Shown: piece after piece, positions 47,001-59,740 of the stretch | Layout: each line of letters opens with the position of its first letter | Position numbering within the stretch: position 1 is the first letter of the stretch | From: Atriophallophorus winterbourni | Taxonomy: Eukaryota; Platyhelminthes; Trematoda; Plagiorchiida; Microphallidae | Direction of reading: 5' to 3' | Length of the DNA stretch: 64,000 bases | Assembly (NCBI GenBank): GCA_013407085.1 | Contig: JACCGJ010001929.1 | Coordinates: 62,001 to 126,000 of the forward strand | Notes under the pieces: generated by a model | What the model saw: only the letters and a program-made list of their open reading frames with translations | What the model was told of the DNA's origin: nothing | Database searches by the model: none | Position numbers and translations under genes: made by a program

Positions 47001-49700
47001 TGTAATCGAGAGTTCAAATGAAGTTTACAAGACTTAGATTGGCAGGAAAACGCGCGAAATCTGTAAGGAAAATGCTTGAAGTTTCAGTTTTTGGGGTACT
47101 CATATTCCTTCCACCTATAAATCAGGAGACCTCGCTAGCGATCAAAGAGTCGAATAAATCCATAAGCGAAATAACAATAATGCTGGTAGATTGTCACTCA
47201 ATGAAACATTCCAATCAGAACAAAAAGTTATTTACAATGGATGGATCACAACTATCATAAATGGGAAATTTCCATAAATCGAGTTTATTGATCCCGTCGA
47301 TTCAAAATGAGTTCCATAAATTGAGTCAGGCAATATAACAATAACCACTAGAGTGAATACCATGAAATAAAAAGTTGAATTGCAGATTACCGAGAAAGCT
47401 GAACTGTTAACCAGATTCTGATATGCCAATATGAGCTGTTTCTGCAAATTTCGGACATATTAATCGTTGCCATGTTCCAATGGATATCATTGTTATATCA
47501 TAGGCCGAATCTAGATTTAGTCTAATCAGATTTCCGTTGATTTAAATGCTTATGCATTTCAAAAGTGTCACAAAGTTTGAACGGAGAATTGTGAATACCA
47601 GATTCTCTTTCGTGGTATCTTAAAATTTATCAGCCATGAACTTCGAACGCGTTTTGTTACAATTTTTCTATATGACCACAGATTCACATTTGTGGTGTTT
47701 TTATCCGCAAAAATATCCATATTAAGAAATTTTGCACTATCAACATGCGTGTATTTTCCGTGTATTTTCTCGCGCATTTCGTTACTGGGTAATTCTGATC
47801 TGATTCACCTGCTAGATTGAATGGCGTTTACATTTGAGACTGAATGCAATATATGCTGTTTTATCATCTTAGAATGTTTGATTTTACGCAAACTTTGGCA
47901 TTCTTAACTGATACTTTGTAATTTTATATTGGGATAGTATTTGATCGCAACTCTGTTTCACTGGGAAACTTTTACCCACAATCAAACTTCAGCTTTTTCA
48001 CCGCATGATATATAATATTTTTAAATTTGAACGGTTTAAGTTGCTGCTTTACCCTGCCGGTGTATGTTATGATAACCTTATTTACACATTTGGTGTTTGG
48101 CATTCAATTATATTCGATACTGAACATGAACGAACGTTCAGCAAACTGCTGAAAATGTACTATATGGTTTGTGCCATACTGAATTCTTTCGGACTCCTTG
48201 AAAAAATGTAATTACAGTATTCTTCATGTTCAACTATCCAAAACATCGGTAACAACGTTCATGTACGGATCTCCTCATCTATCTTAGCAAAATCAAACGT
48301 GAACACGTTTTCGCATCTTTGTACCAGGATGCGAATGCCACTCCATCATCTGGCTGATGATGTAATTCGTTAATGACTTGTAGTAGTCTGTCGGTCCATC
48401 GTACAAAATATTAGATATAGATCGTATGAGATGTGAGTCGTTGTAATAAATGTTCAAATTACAGTTGGCTGATTCATCCTTGCATAATTATTATTAAAAT
48501 TCATATCCGAACCATAAAATTTGTTATATCTGAAAACAGTGCTAGCCCCCTAGTGAGTACGAGATGAAGACAACCGCTAGTAATCTAGTTTATTCACTGA
48601 ATCAACATCACAGTCTGTCTAGTAAACAGAACACATATTATGGGTTCTCAATTGATATTGATTGATGGTTAACTGATAGTTCATTCATGCTCTATGCTAC
48701 ACTGGGATATATATAACCGTGATTACAAAGTAAGTAGGGAAGGATATGATATGCAGAAGAAAGGACCGCTATTGGGCAGGAAAATCTCATCTTAAAACAA
48801 ACATTTAATAAAACATTGTGGAAAACGTGAAATAATCAAAACTAGCAAATAAATGCAAAAATGTGACAAAATTTTCTTATTTAAAATTAAAAGTATTTTT
48901 GTTGCCTTTGGTCAACGACTTAACTCGAAACCAAAGAAATTTCATGACGAAAGATGCATTGATTTAGCAAGCAAAACATATTAGAAATTAAAATTTAATT
49001 AAAATAAATGCCACTTGTTGAACATCACAGAATATTGCTTATTGCCCTCATAGAATATCTCAGCTGTTTCCGATTAATCTTATTAATTACGTAAAAAAGC
49101 AACACAATAATAATTTTGGTTAAAATGCTGCAACATGTTCCGTTTCATGATTGTGTAGTAGATAGCGTTGACGAATAGAAAATCGATGGAATGTGAGTGA
49201 TAACAATAAAAGGAATTCCATAAATCAATATGGCGTTATCGGCAATCAAAACGAAACGATAATGTCTAATTTAACAAATTAAGATGATATAAGACTGTAC
49301 AAATTACGAATTGAAACAAAATTAAAATTCATAAATAATAAAACCGAAGAAATAGCACGATAATAATTCGAAAACTTCAAAGTGTATCTGAATTATTATA
49401 AAATTTCCATAAAAATTTCAGGTTTAATTATAACATGAGTTCACTTTTCAACCATATAATACTGAAATTCAAAACGCGTATCAGCGCGATATAATTTAAC
49501 AAGCCGTAACGCGCGCTATGACTATGACCCTTAAGTTCGAGTTCAAGGTAACCTGTGCTGACTGTGGTTAAAAGCCAATCACCTGCACAGATTTTCGTTG
49601 ACGGTATGAAATTAAGCACCCAGAACTCGAACATTGTGTATACAGTTCGCATGTTTTACACGCTTTTGTTCCCAGATTTAAGGAATGTATTGTAAGGGTT
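47001..49700. other. 5' flank of the SLC1 gene, no gene recognised
   Basis: AT-rich. Presumably contains the promoter and 5' UTR, but I see no defined element. Open frames at 47018-47260, 47568-47777, 48005-48211 and 49428-49652 have no motif. Confidence 0.4.
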
Positions 49701-49717
49701 CTCTTCATCATTCCATT

Positions 49718-49948
49718 TCAATGGAGTATATTTAAAAATAAGTTATGCCAATTTGCTTCTAAATCCCTCATAAATCTTAATACATTAGAGAGATTTATTG
49801 TACCATCTGAAAGATCATTCCAGTGGTTGACCAGACGATTAATTAAAAAGTGCTCACGTGCCAACACCCTCTGTCTTGCCTTAAAACGTTTAATTAAATT
49901 ACACAATATTAGAATCAATATATTTATCACATTGCGATAGTCAATCAA
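49718..49948 (-). mobile_element. LINE 3'-end fragment
   Basis: Minus strand reads KARQRVLAREHFLINRLVNH then WNDLSDGTINLSNVLRFMRD. The F-x-x-RVVNxWNxLP-x(n)-F-x-x-L-D pattern is the C-terminal tail of CR1/jockey-group LINE proteins. Confidence 0.8.
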
Positions 49949-52640
49949 CTCGAAAGGAATGTTGTTATTCTGTCGGAAGTTTGATGGTAAACACCCGTAA
50001 TTCCATGATTGTTTCTTAGGAAGAACAGGCGTCTTTACTTAAGATGTAATAGTGGAACATTGTTCATCACTGATAGGTAAGGAGGTAAATGCATGTTGCA
50101 TGTCAGATCGATTGAAAGGCGATGGACAGTAGTAAAATCTCACAAAAACCGAAAACTTAGATTTTACTGATGCTGGTTGGAATCTAAGAAAAGATTCAAG
50201 AATTCCATTTGGCTGTATGCAGTAAGGACACTCAATTTGTGTTATATTTAGACATACATATTCAGATCCACTAGCAAAAGTATCTTCGCTTTTTGATAAC
50301 TGAAAATATTTCAATCATGGATGCAATTAATTCATAAGAGTAGCGTTGGCAAATCTCCGTTACTTCTTTTAAATTTCAACCAAATTAATGACATTATTAT
50401 ATAGACATTAGTGTTAGAATGGTCGGTATCATTATTTTCGACCTGACACCGTCAGCGTAAAAAAAATTAGCGTTATTTGATGTAAGTTGCTTTATGTTTT
50501 TAAATAAATAAATAAATAAATGATTCATTCTCGGATATTCAAGGTTTGCTGAACACCAACACTGTTCACCAAAATGTTTGTACAACCAAAGTAATATATG
50601 TACGAACGCGATTATATTTTTAATGTCAAATATACAGATGCAATTTTTCTGTTTGAATAACAGTGAAGATGAGCTGCTGATAATCCTTTTACACAGAGAA
50701 TCAATTTGTGATCATTTATTTTTCTAATAAAAATATTATGAGGGGAAAATGAATGCTTTGAATAATACTGAATTTCGGCTGATAGTAATCTCTGTGGATT
50801 CGGAAATTCGCAGAGTGGATGGATGGTCAAAATACTCAGTAGTAGTTGTTCCAAATGTGAGTCGAGATGGAATCGAAGGTTTTCTTGGTCCATTCAGCGA
50901 GGTGGCATGAGATCTGTTTTAGGCCAGATTTCTTTACGTGCAGGTTGTTGAAAGATCCGGAAGATAAATACAAAGCAGACAAGCGAATCTTAAGGATGAT
51001 TATTCTCTTGTTACTCAGCTTCGCAACAACAATTGACTTTCACTTCACAACAATTGACTATACCTATGGATGGTAATGTAAAACTTGACGTGGCTATACT
51101 TCAAAGAACTAGAAAGTTTATCGTAATAATTTGCGCCATAAGTAAACATATAGAATGGAGAACAAAATATTGTATGGCGTTAAATATAAAGAGCACATAA
51201 AATTTACACGGTTTTAGAACTATTATATATCATACTCATACGCTCTTATAAGATTGCACTCCGTTGAATAGCTTGCCAAAATCTTAATCTTCGAAACGTT
51301 GTCGAATCACGATAAATATAAGTGAATTAGGCATCAAAGTAATGTGTTGCTCACATCCCCCGAAATTAAGCATCATTTAACACATCTAAGATCATGAGAT
51401 AATATACAAAATGATTCCCGAATTTGATCGGTTCAGTTCAAGGCAGTCCAGTCGGCACAGGACTGTAAATGGCTGATATGCCAATCGCGCGTCCAGGAAT
51501 TCTGTCGTTGAAAAGCTTTAAAGGAACGCCCCCCACTTCCAAAGTTGGTTCATTGTTTTTGGTATTCTCGTCGTATATGATTATACCTCGAGTGTTTTCC
51601 AGGCCGTCCTCCGGTCTCAGTTTTTGTAGCCGCGACTGGGAAAAACGACAAGGGTTTCTATTCACCAATATTCACCCCAATATTCAACCTGATTTGAAAC
51701 TAATGTAACAAAAATTCTTGTTCAACAATCGTACTTTTACTCAGCCATCTCCCGTCGGATCTTCCAGCGATGAGCATGAATCCGTGAAGCTAGATGGAGT
51801 GCCACAAGAATGGGATGCACCTGTATTTTCGAGTTTTTCGGTCAAAAACTAACTTAATCCATAGCTTCATCAAATTGTATTACATTTTATCATGTGATAA
51901 AAAAATCCAAATTATCTAGGCTTCGAAAAACGGTTTTCCAATTTTGATTGCAGCTTCGAAATTTTAATTTTTAATATAGATATGTACCTCTATTCAATCA
52001 ATATTCAAGGAACAACTCCCATCAATGAATCGAGACCTTAGATGGCTGTACGATGAAAATAAGCTCGTTTTGTTTCAAATATTCGAGAAGTTTAGAGACC
52101 ACCGGCTTGTCGGTAGTTAGACACATTGTATCGGTTCCTGCCTTCATTTATCAGAGTGATTAATTCAATTTTCCAGTCAATAGAAACCTTTCTAAAACTC
52201 AGTGACAGGTTCAGTGGGGTTAGAATATAACATAAGTGAATTTTTCTAAAAGGAGGGGTGGTATTTTATCAGCCAACGGTGATATTTTGTATTTGACACA
52301 ATTAGCTTCACCAGTACACTCTTGTGTTTAACAGCAATTTTGTGTATTGTGTTGATTTGTTATCGGAATGCAAGCATAACATAAGATAAGCGTACGTTAG
52401 GGTAAAACATTCTACAGTAAAGTTAAGCTTATTCTTTTTTTAATTAATGGCTCTATAAAATTCTTCATTTGTGCAAGCTTCACTTTCAGTTGCGACAATC
52501 TACACTCTATTTTGTTAAGCACTTTTCAAACAGATGAATATATACTCTTGCAATGGTCATTTATACTTGAATTTCTACTGCCAATACAGAAATAACAAAC
52601 AGATGTATAGACATTAGGGTTCACAAATCTTAAACGCTCT
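49949..52640. other. AT-rich region with unplaced minus-strand ORFs
   Basis: Minus-strand frames at 50039-50314, 50612-50893 and 51438-51668 have coding-like composition. The last (PEDGLENTRGIIIYDENTKN, then EVGGVPLKLFNDRIPGR) is the most protein-like. None is recognised; they may be decayed LINE parts between the ORF1-like piece at 52848 and the tail at 49718, or a lone host exon. A 17-nt remnant of the hammerhead repeat (tgttgctcacatcccc) lies at 51344-51359. Confidence 0.35.
50502..50523. repeat. AAAT microsatellite
   Basis: About five copies of aaat (taaataaataaataaataaa). Confidence 0.9.
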
Positions 52641-52644
52641 TCAG

Positions 52645-52848
52645 TTAAATCTGATCACAGGTCACGTGCAGGTGTAAATCACAAAAGTTACATTTAACAG
52701 AAGCACTCTCACTGCATATTGTATCTTGGCACTTGGCGCAGAGTTCAACTTGGTTCCACGTCTCTGTCGGTTGAATAATCCTCGCTGCCAACGCTTGATC
52801 AATCGATTTGTTTGTCTTTATGTTGAATCGCGTGATGCGATCGAACAC
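52645..52848 (-). pseudogene. Zinc-finger (PHD-like) fragment, probably LINE ORF1
   Basis: Minus strand reads ELCAKCQDTICSESASVKCN then CDLHLHVTCDQI. The C-x2-C...C-x2-C...H-x2-C arrangement is PHD-like, as found in ORF1 of CR1-type LINEs. No complete gene surrounds it. A host PHD exon is the alternative. Confidence 0.45.
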
Positions 52849-53700
52849 GTTGGTTGCCTGAAATGGGTTGTTCGGTGGTGTGATAGGCGCTCGATCGACG
52901 GGTCAATGTGGCTGCTTTGGAACTCGTGATTCCTTCATTCGCAAATCTTTTACGATAACTCTGTAATCGCACAATTTATTACACGGAGTCACGTATCAAA
53001 ATGCGTAGCTTGATGCGATCTTTGCAATGATCGCAAAACCCGTATGATAGTTATCCGTGGAAAAACTTTTTGCGCAAGATAGCCAACTGAGGTATTTACA
53101 TCGAAACGGTAACCTTGATGTTGGTCAGCTGACAAGATCAAAACGTATGTATTACGATAACTGTGGTCCAAATTAACACGGAATTTTTGTTAAGGTATAA
53201 ATCCGTGGAGAATCAGTGAAGATATGACCAAATGTGTGAGAGCCAAAAAAGGTGACCGTACTTCAGCAAGTCTAGGTCTAACGTAGTCCTAACCATGCGA
53301 GTCAGACTCATGTAATAGTGCTCTCCTGATTAACATTAACGCTTGTAGCATTATAAATAAATGGGCTGTGCCCCTTTCTATATTTGACGACACCCTCTAC
53401 AAAATTGTAAGTGTCACGGAATCATAATTGTCTCATGATGACCATATACTGGCTGCAATAGCTGGAATGTTTTTCGTCGTGAGAAGCGATCCAACTCTTG
53501 GTAAGCTAGCAGGAGAGGCACTACAAATTATTGATCATGTTATTTTTTTATTTCTTTTTATATGACGAATGTGCAAATAATATCTGCCTCGCTGATGAAT
53601 AGATGTACGCGTATAGTGTTAAGCTGCGTCTACCGTGTCCGAACACTTGTGTGTAAGATCATGCTCCTTTGCAAATTGAACGTTCATCTCATTTGACCAT
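52849..53700. other. Spacer, nothing recognised
   Basis: Short frames 52726-52929 (+) and 52989-53171 (-) without motif. Confidence 0.4.
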
Positions 53701-53707
53701 AGCCCCT

Positions 53708-54281
53708 TGTAAGGTTCAAAGTTGTTTGGAATTCTTCCTTTCCCTTAAACATTTCTTTTAATTTGAACCTAGTTACAATACCTGAATTTTGTGAAATAGA
53801 TTTTGTCTGTGTTTTATTTTCCTACAGTATTTTGATATAAAACTTTTCTTTTTTAATTATTTCTGTTATTGTAAATCTTTTCTGTACACGCCTTCGGTCA
53901 AATGTTTGTTTTAATTTATTGTTTCTGCCATTGTCGGTCGTTGTTGCGAAATATGCTTGCCATTTTAAGCTTCAGTATTTTGCTTGAATTTGGACGCTAT
54001 TTTGAGTGACATTTTTGATTGTCACAAAAAGTTTGGACGACATTTTGGTAAATCGATTCTTCTTATTTTTATATCAGGTCGTATTTTGTTTTAATTGAAT
54101 TTGATTCTGGAGTACTTGGCTCCATTGTTGCTGTGACGTTCCGATACAATTAAGGTTTGTATAGTTAATTTTGTTGTAATTGTTGTTAATTACAGTAACG
54201 TAGAATATCCCAATCGTTGATTTGAATCTGTCGAAATAGAAAACGGTTGGACTACGCGTAACTCACGTCACAGACAATACA
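53708..54281 (+). repeat. 5' LTR of the plus-strand BEL/Pao element
   Basis: Starts tgtaaggttc and ends gacaataca, the TG...CA form. Clearly the same sequence as 56804-57378 with scattered substitutions. Confidence 0.93.
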
Positions 54282-54631
54282 GTATTTATTTTTGGGAGTA
54301 CTTAATTTGGAATTTGATTCTTTTCGAACTTGGCGAGAAGTACTCAATTCGTGAATTGCATCAATTCGGTTTCTGTGCTCAAGTTGGATCGTTTCAATTG
54401 GATTCGCATCACAACCTGTCTTCTGACGTGTACAGTATTTGTCTCAACCGGAGAAAATACGCATTTTGGTTCGTTTAATTGAAGCTATTTTGAGCAAAAT
54501 TGGCGAAGAACTCCCCGATCGTCGTGACATTGATCATTTGACAGTCAATCCCTGTTCACAACTTTGGTGACGTCCCCTTTTTATTTATATATTGTCGTTT
54601 TGGAACATTGTTGTATATTGTTTCATTTATT

Positions 54632-56230
54632 ATGCCTAAGATATCTTCTAAGATATCTTCTAAGAAAAACGATGATGATAGAGATAGCTTTGCGAGTTCT
54701 CAACTAGTGTTGCAATCAAAGCGCGATTTAGATGCTGCTTCATCAACGATAGAGCGCTTGACAAAGGAACGACGAGTAGTCGCCGAAGAAGAAAACTTGA
54801 TCGCCGGTACAAGCAGCAAAACTGAAGGGTTCGACTCGACGGTAAGCTATTTGCAACCAGTGATGAACATGATTATCGGATTGCCTGGAGTAGAATTATT
54901 CTACTTTGACGGTAATCCAATAGACTATTGGAAGTTCCTGAAGCAGTTTGAATGTTAAATTGAGTCGAAGCTTATGGACTCGGGCCAGCGACTGTTGTAT
55001 TTGATGTATTATTGTCGGGGCAAGGCTCGAAAAGCAATTGATGCATGTGTAATGCTACAGCCCACTGAGGGTTATACGCGGGCAAAGATGATTTCGAAAG
55101 ATTTGTTTGAGCTACCGCATGTAATTGCCAGTTCAACATTGGAGGAGTTGCTTGATGAAGCCAGAGGACTTTCCAACAAAGTCGATGGTTTGTCTGATTT
55201 GGCCATAAAAATGGGAAATTGCCAAATCCCATTGAAGCAAATGAAGTGTGACGCTGATTTGAATTCAGTCACAACTTTGGAAGGATTACTGAAATGCTTA
55301 CCTGTTGCGTTGCAACAGCGGTGGGCTGACGCAGCGAATACAATGCTTGCTGACGGGTCAGAAGTTGATTTTGCCAGTCTGACCGAGTTCGTATCTCGGA
55401 GAGCGAGAATTGCCAGAAGCAGATTTGGCATGCTTATAGATAGAACATCTGTCTCTTCAAAGCCATCGGAGGAACCAAGAATGCCAGAAGGAAGGAGGGT
55501 GCTAATGACTACAAGGAAACCGAGGCCAATGCTAGTTAAATGCTTTCAATGTAGAGGACCTCATAAGATAGAACATTGTCCTGTTTATCAGGAGGCTGAC
55601 GTAAAAGCCAGATGGAATATGGCTAAGCAGCATGGAATATGTTACGTTTGCTTATTCCGGTCTCACTGGGCATTCAATTGCAAGATTACGAATACTTGTT
55701 CAGTTGAAGGTTGTAGTAGACGACATCATTGTTCGCTGCATTTTGATCGTCCTAATGAGCAACTGAAAAGTATAAACTGCAGTGTTACTGCTCTCAGTAC
55801 AGCAGTAAGCTTAGGCTACCTGACAGTGAACATTTACACGCCAGTTGGACTTGTTCCAGTCGTGGCTTCACTTGATAATGGCTCTGATACAACTTCGATC
55901 TCGCAGAGTTTTGTTGAGAAATTTTGTATGCCTAGTGAGCCAGTTAATGTGTCGATAGCAACACTTGGTCTCCATCGAAAGTTGAAAAGTTCGTTGTTTA
56001 GTTTCGATGTGCATTCGGTTGACAGTGATGAAATAATTCATGTTGCCGAAGCTTACACGGTTTCAAAGTTACCTGAAGCAGTGCTGAAATCTCCAAATAT
56101 GATTACCACGAGGTATGCACATTTGAAAGATCTGAAGTTTTCAGAGAATGTAGGGAGAGAAATAACTTTGCTTATTTTCTGTAACGTACCAGAAGCGCAT
56201 TGGGTGCTTGAACAACGTTTAAAAGGTTGA
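54632..56230 (+). pseudogene. BEL/Pao Gag-protease reading frame with two in-frame stops
   Basis: Starts MPKISSKISSKK (a 15-bp tandem in the DNA). The Gag body has FDGNPIDYWKFLKQFEC, then a stop (TAA where the sister element has a Tyr codon) and DSGQRLLYLMYYCRGKARKA. Zinc-knuckle cysteines are in CFQCRGPHKIEHC and CYVCLFRSHWAFNC. The A17-type aspartic protease motif is SLDNGSDTTSI. The frame ends LEQRLKG at TGA, where the sister element has an Arg codon and continues. Confidence 0.9.
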
Positions 56231-56803
56231 AAGCAGCCGTTCGCTACCAAGACGTTACTTGGATGGGTGCTACAGGGACCAACCGATTGTTCGACAGTTG
56301 TTAATCATGTAAGTGTTCTCACCGCACAAACACAAGAACGACAACGATGGATCAACACACGTCGCAATTTGATTCCCGGTGATTTAGTATTGGTTGTGTC
56401 TGAAGAATTGCCGAAAATGTCGTGGCCGTTTGGTATTATTGAGACAGCGGAAGTGAGTGATGATGGTTTGATACGAACGGTCAGCATACGAACAAAGGAT
56501 GGCGTGATCCGGCGTGATATTCGGAAAGTATGTTTGTTAGAAGGGTCACAAGAAGAGGTGAGTGAATTTGGTAAGGATCAGGACAACTCTCCTTAATAGG
56601 GCAAGAAGCATCACCGGAGGATGTGGTGAGTCTGCGGTTGGCAACGGTATTCTCTATAAAGAGCTACTAATATCCAATGATGGTGATGTAATGTGGCTGA
56701 AGTGACTCGCCACTAAATAAAGTCATTTGCTGCTCTGAATTCGTTAGGGTATTCGTCGAACAATCGTTGTACAGTTAAGTTCTAGAAAAAATTTGGTCGG
56801 AGG

Positions 56804-57378
56804 TGTAAGGTTCGAAGTAGTTGGAAATTCTTCCTTTCCTTCAAGCATTATTTTTATTTTGAACCTAGTTACAATACCTGAATATTGTGAAATAGATTTT
56901 GCTTGTGTTTTATTTTCCTACAGTATTTTGATATAAAACTTTCCTTTTTGTAATTATTTCTGTTATTGTAAATCTTTCCTGCACACGCCTTCGGTCAAAT
57001 GTTTGTTTTAATTTATTGTTTTTGCCATTGTCGGTCATTGTTGCGGAATTTGGTTGCCATTTTGGGCTTCAGTATTTTGCTTGAATTTGGACGCCATTTT
57101 GAGTGTCATTTTTGATTGGCACAGAAAGTTTGGACGACATTTTGGTAAATCGATTCTTCTTATTTTTATATCAGGTCGTCACTTGTTCGAATTAAATTTG
57201 ATTCTGGAGTACTTGGCTCCATTGTTACTGTGACGTTCCTATACAATTGAGGTTTGTATAGTTAATTTTGTTGTAATTGTTGTTAATTACAGGAACGTAG
57301 AATATCCCAATTGTTGATTGGAATTTGTCGAAATAAGAAACGGTTGGACTACGCGTAACTAACGTCACAGACAATACA
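56804..57378 (+). repeat. 3' LTR of the plus-strand BEL/Pao element
   Basis: Same ends and order as the 5' LTR; followed at once by the target duplication cccct. Confidence 0.93.
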
Positions 57379-57383
57379 CCCCT

Positions 57384-58250
57384 GTGCTATTATTATTCAC
57401 GAAATTAACTGAGAGTAACAAACCTCGCAAATTCAATGAATCGCGGACAAATCTCTGGACTGGCTACACTTCCACGCACTTCACCAACACGTTAACGAAA
57501 CAGCCAGATTCGGAGAGAAGAAGTTTCCAATTATTCTCCACTAAGTTATTTCAATTGCTGATTGTGATATACGAAATTTGGTCTCCATACCACCACTAGG
57601 AAACTGCCACCATGTAGTGTTAGCATGTTTGTTTATGTTGTCAATTAGTACATCACGTTTAAGCTATCTCCATTCTTTCATAATATAGAGCCTGCTGACC
57701 TACTGCACGCAGCAGCTCTACTTTCGTGGTGAAACATAGTCTATGTTGATAAGATGTGTGGGCAAATCAAGGAAAACATCCTTCAACTTAAGGATCGATT
57801 CTCTTCTCTCTTATCGTTCGCAAAAATGGTTAAATCTAATTGTTGTCAGCCTCAGTCTCCCATAGAGTACTCCACCGCGACGCAAGATGTTGGGTTTAAA
57901 AGCTTTCTCTTTCATGTGAAACTTGTGCCCGTTACAAGGAATCGCGCAATGCCGCAGTTTTCAAAACGAGACTATCTCGACAAGACAATACTAATCGGAA
58001 ACCATACTACAGCTACGTTTAATCTGAAGGCTCAACACGAAGAGATGTAGGTACGTCAAGAAGAGACGATGGCTCTGCCCTCATTACAAGCTTAGAAAAA
58101 GCTCATTTGTTTCCCTCGCATTTTTTAAAGCGCGCAAAATCGAGATGATAACTTGGTAGTTTCTGCGCCAACATTCCATTGTGAACTCACTGCAGCGTGT
58201 TTGCATTAAACGTACACAATTTTTAGCGTTTATTGTCCAACCTAGCATGA
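57384..58250. other. Spacer between BEL element and LINE, nothing certain
   Basis: An open frame at 57754-58050 (+) has no recognised motif and might be LINE sequence ahead of the RT. Nothing else seen. Confidence 0.4.
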
Positions 58251-58254
58251 AACA

Positions 58255-58978
58255 ATTCCGCAGGACCAGATAACATATATTTAGAAATTATCAGACTGCT
58301 CGTAGATTAGCTGTGCCCACCATAGAACATTTTATAACATCCATCAGACAGTGCCAGAAGTATAGCAAATGTATTGTCTTTCTATAATGGAAGAGCCTCT
58401 TCGGCAGTCAATAATTACCGCCCGGTCAGACTTGCTAATGAACTATGTGAGATTATGCGAAGTTTGGTAAATGGCCAACTTTGTGGATACCTAACCAAAT
58501 ATTCTCTACTGAAGCCTCATAAAACGAATTCCTAAAATGTAGGTTGTTTGACCGATTTGTTGTGCTTTCTAAACGAGGTCACTAAGAGGATGAATGATGG
58601 CATAGCGAAAGAAGTCTTCCATTTGACTTAGTGAGGCTTAGGATTTAGTCAATTACATGCTCTTGCAACTCAAACTCTTAGCCATAGGGGTGTCAGGGGC
58701 CCTACCGGGATAGATACACACATTCCTTAGTGACCGTTCTGTTTCTGTCATTTCGGATTATACATACTACGCAAGTGCACATAGAACGAACGGGATTCCC
58801 CAGGACTCAGTCTTGTGGCGGTTGCTGTTTCTCATCTGTAATGATGATCTAACTAACCAACTACACTTACCTTGTTATATGTTTGCTAACTAACAAAAAT
58901 GGTGGGTAGGACGGAATGATCTAGCTGAAACTGTGCTTACCCTGTTTTATGTTTAAAGATGACGTGAATATTGCCGGT
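58255..58978 (+). mobile_element. LINE reverse transcriptase, part before the BEL insertion
   Basis: In shifting frames: SAGPDNIYLEIIRLLVD, NNYRPVRLANELCEIMRSLV, CLTDLLCFLNEVTKRMN, TNGIPQDSVLWRLLFLICN and LPCFMFKDDVNIAG. These are consecutive RT blocks; FKDD stands for the catalytic YADD. The sequence stops at ccggt (58974-58978), which is the target duplication of the inserted BEL element. Confidence 0.9.
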
Positions 58979-59495
58979 TGTTTCGACCAATGTCGTTAGT
59001 TAACGCGTAGATCCCCCGTCCCTAGTTTGACAAATTCAGAACCACGATTTGGGTTTACTACGGTACTGTAATTAATGACAGTTACAATAATAATGGTATA
59101 CAAACCTCAGTTATATCGGAACGCACCGGTACAATGGAGTCAAAACTCCAGCAATAATAGATTCGATGGAAATGACGACCTGACGCATAAAAACTAGAAA
59201 TAGTTAATTTACCAATGTTGTCGTCCAAATTTCTGTATCAAACAACAAATGACACAAATTGGTGTCCAAATTGAAACAATAAAATGAGCCCAAATACCAC
59301 GTGCAAAAAATGTGGAATTTGATGGCAGCCAAGCAAAATCAATTAGTTCAACAAAACAAAAAAATGTGTACAATTGGATCTAACAGTATCAAAAATGTAT
59401 ACACAAATAGGTAAAACCGTGAAGAATTAAGAAAAAATCAATTTGTTTAAATAGAAAAATAAGAAGGAATTTTACACAAATTTTTGTCATTTACA
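58979..59495 (-). repeat. 3' LTR of the minus-strand BEL/Pao element
   Basis: Plus-strand ends tgtttcgacc and catttaca. A purine-rich stretch (aaggaatttggcgggcgg on the minus strand, about 59513-59496) lies just before it in element sense, as expected of a polypurine tract. Confidence 0.9.
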
Positions 59496-59740
59496 CCGCC
59501 CGCCAAATTCCTTCTAGAGCTAACTTCTGAATGAACAAACTGATTGGTTCCACCTTCCTAACTACCCGACCCTGAATAAAGCAGAATGGCAATGACTCTA
59601 TTTAGTGGCGAGTCACACACGCCACGTCGCATCGCCATCATTGGACACATGTGGCTTTTTATAGGGAAATATTTTGCCGGACTAAGTCCCACCACGTCCT
59701 CAGGTTCTGCCGTTCTCCCTTTAAGAAGTTTGAGCTAGCC

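Larger units (their letters stand above)
53708..57378 (+). mobile_element. BEL/Pao LTR retrotransposon, internally deleted
   Basis: Bounded by LTRs 53708-54281 and 56804-57378 and a perfect 5-bp target duplication, cccct, at 53703-53707 and 57379-57383. One frame from ATG 54632 codes Gag, zinc knuckles and an aspartic protease, interrupted by TAA at 54956 and TGA at 56228. After a short stretch it jumps at about 56285 to an integrase C-terminal tail (GDLVLVVSEELPKMSWPFGI; RDIRKVCLLE) and stops at 56594. The whole RT, RNase H and integrase core are missing. The element is about 3.7 kb where full BEL elements are typically 6-7 kb. A purine-rich stretch with a tttgg core (56785-56803) precedes the 3' LTR. 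Confidence 0.93.

Noticed and set aside
52645..52848. Host PHD-finger gene
   Set aside because: No further exon or second zinc motif is seen, and LINE tails lie nearby on the same strand, so a LINE ORF1 remnant is likelier.
54972..55431. Minus-strand ORFs inside the BEL element
   Set aside because: They are complements of the Gag frame, as are the plus-strand frames at 61358-62836 inside the other element.
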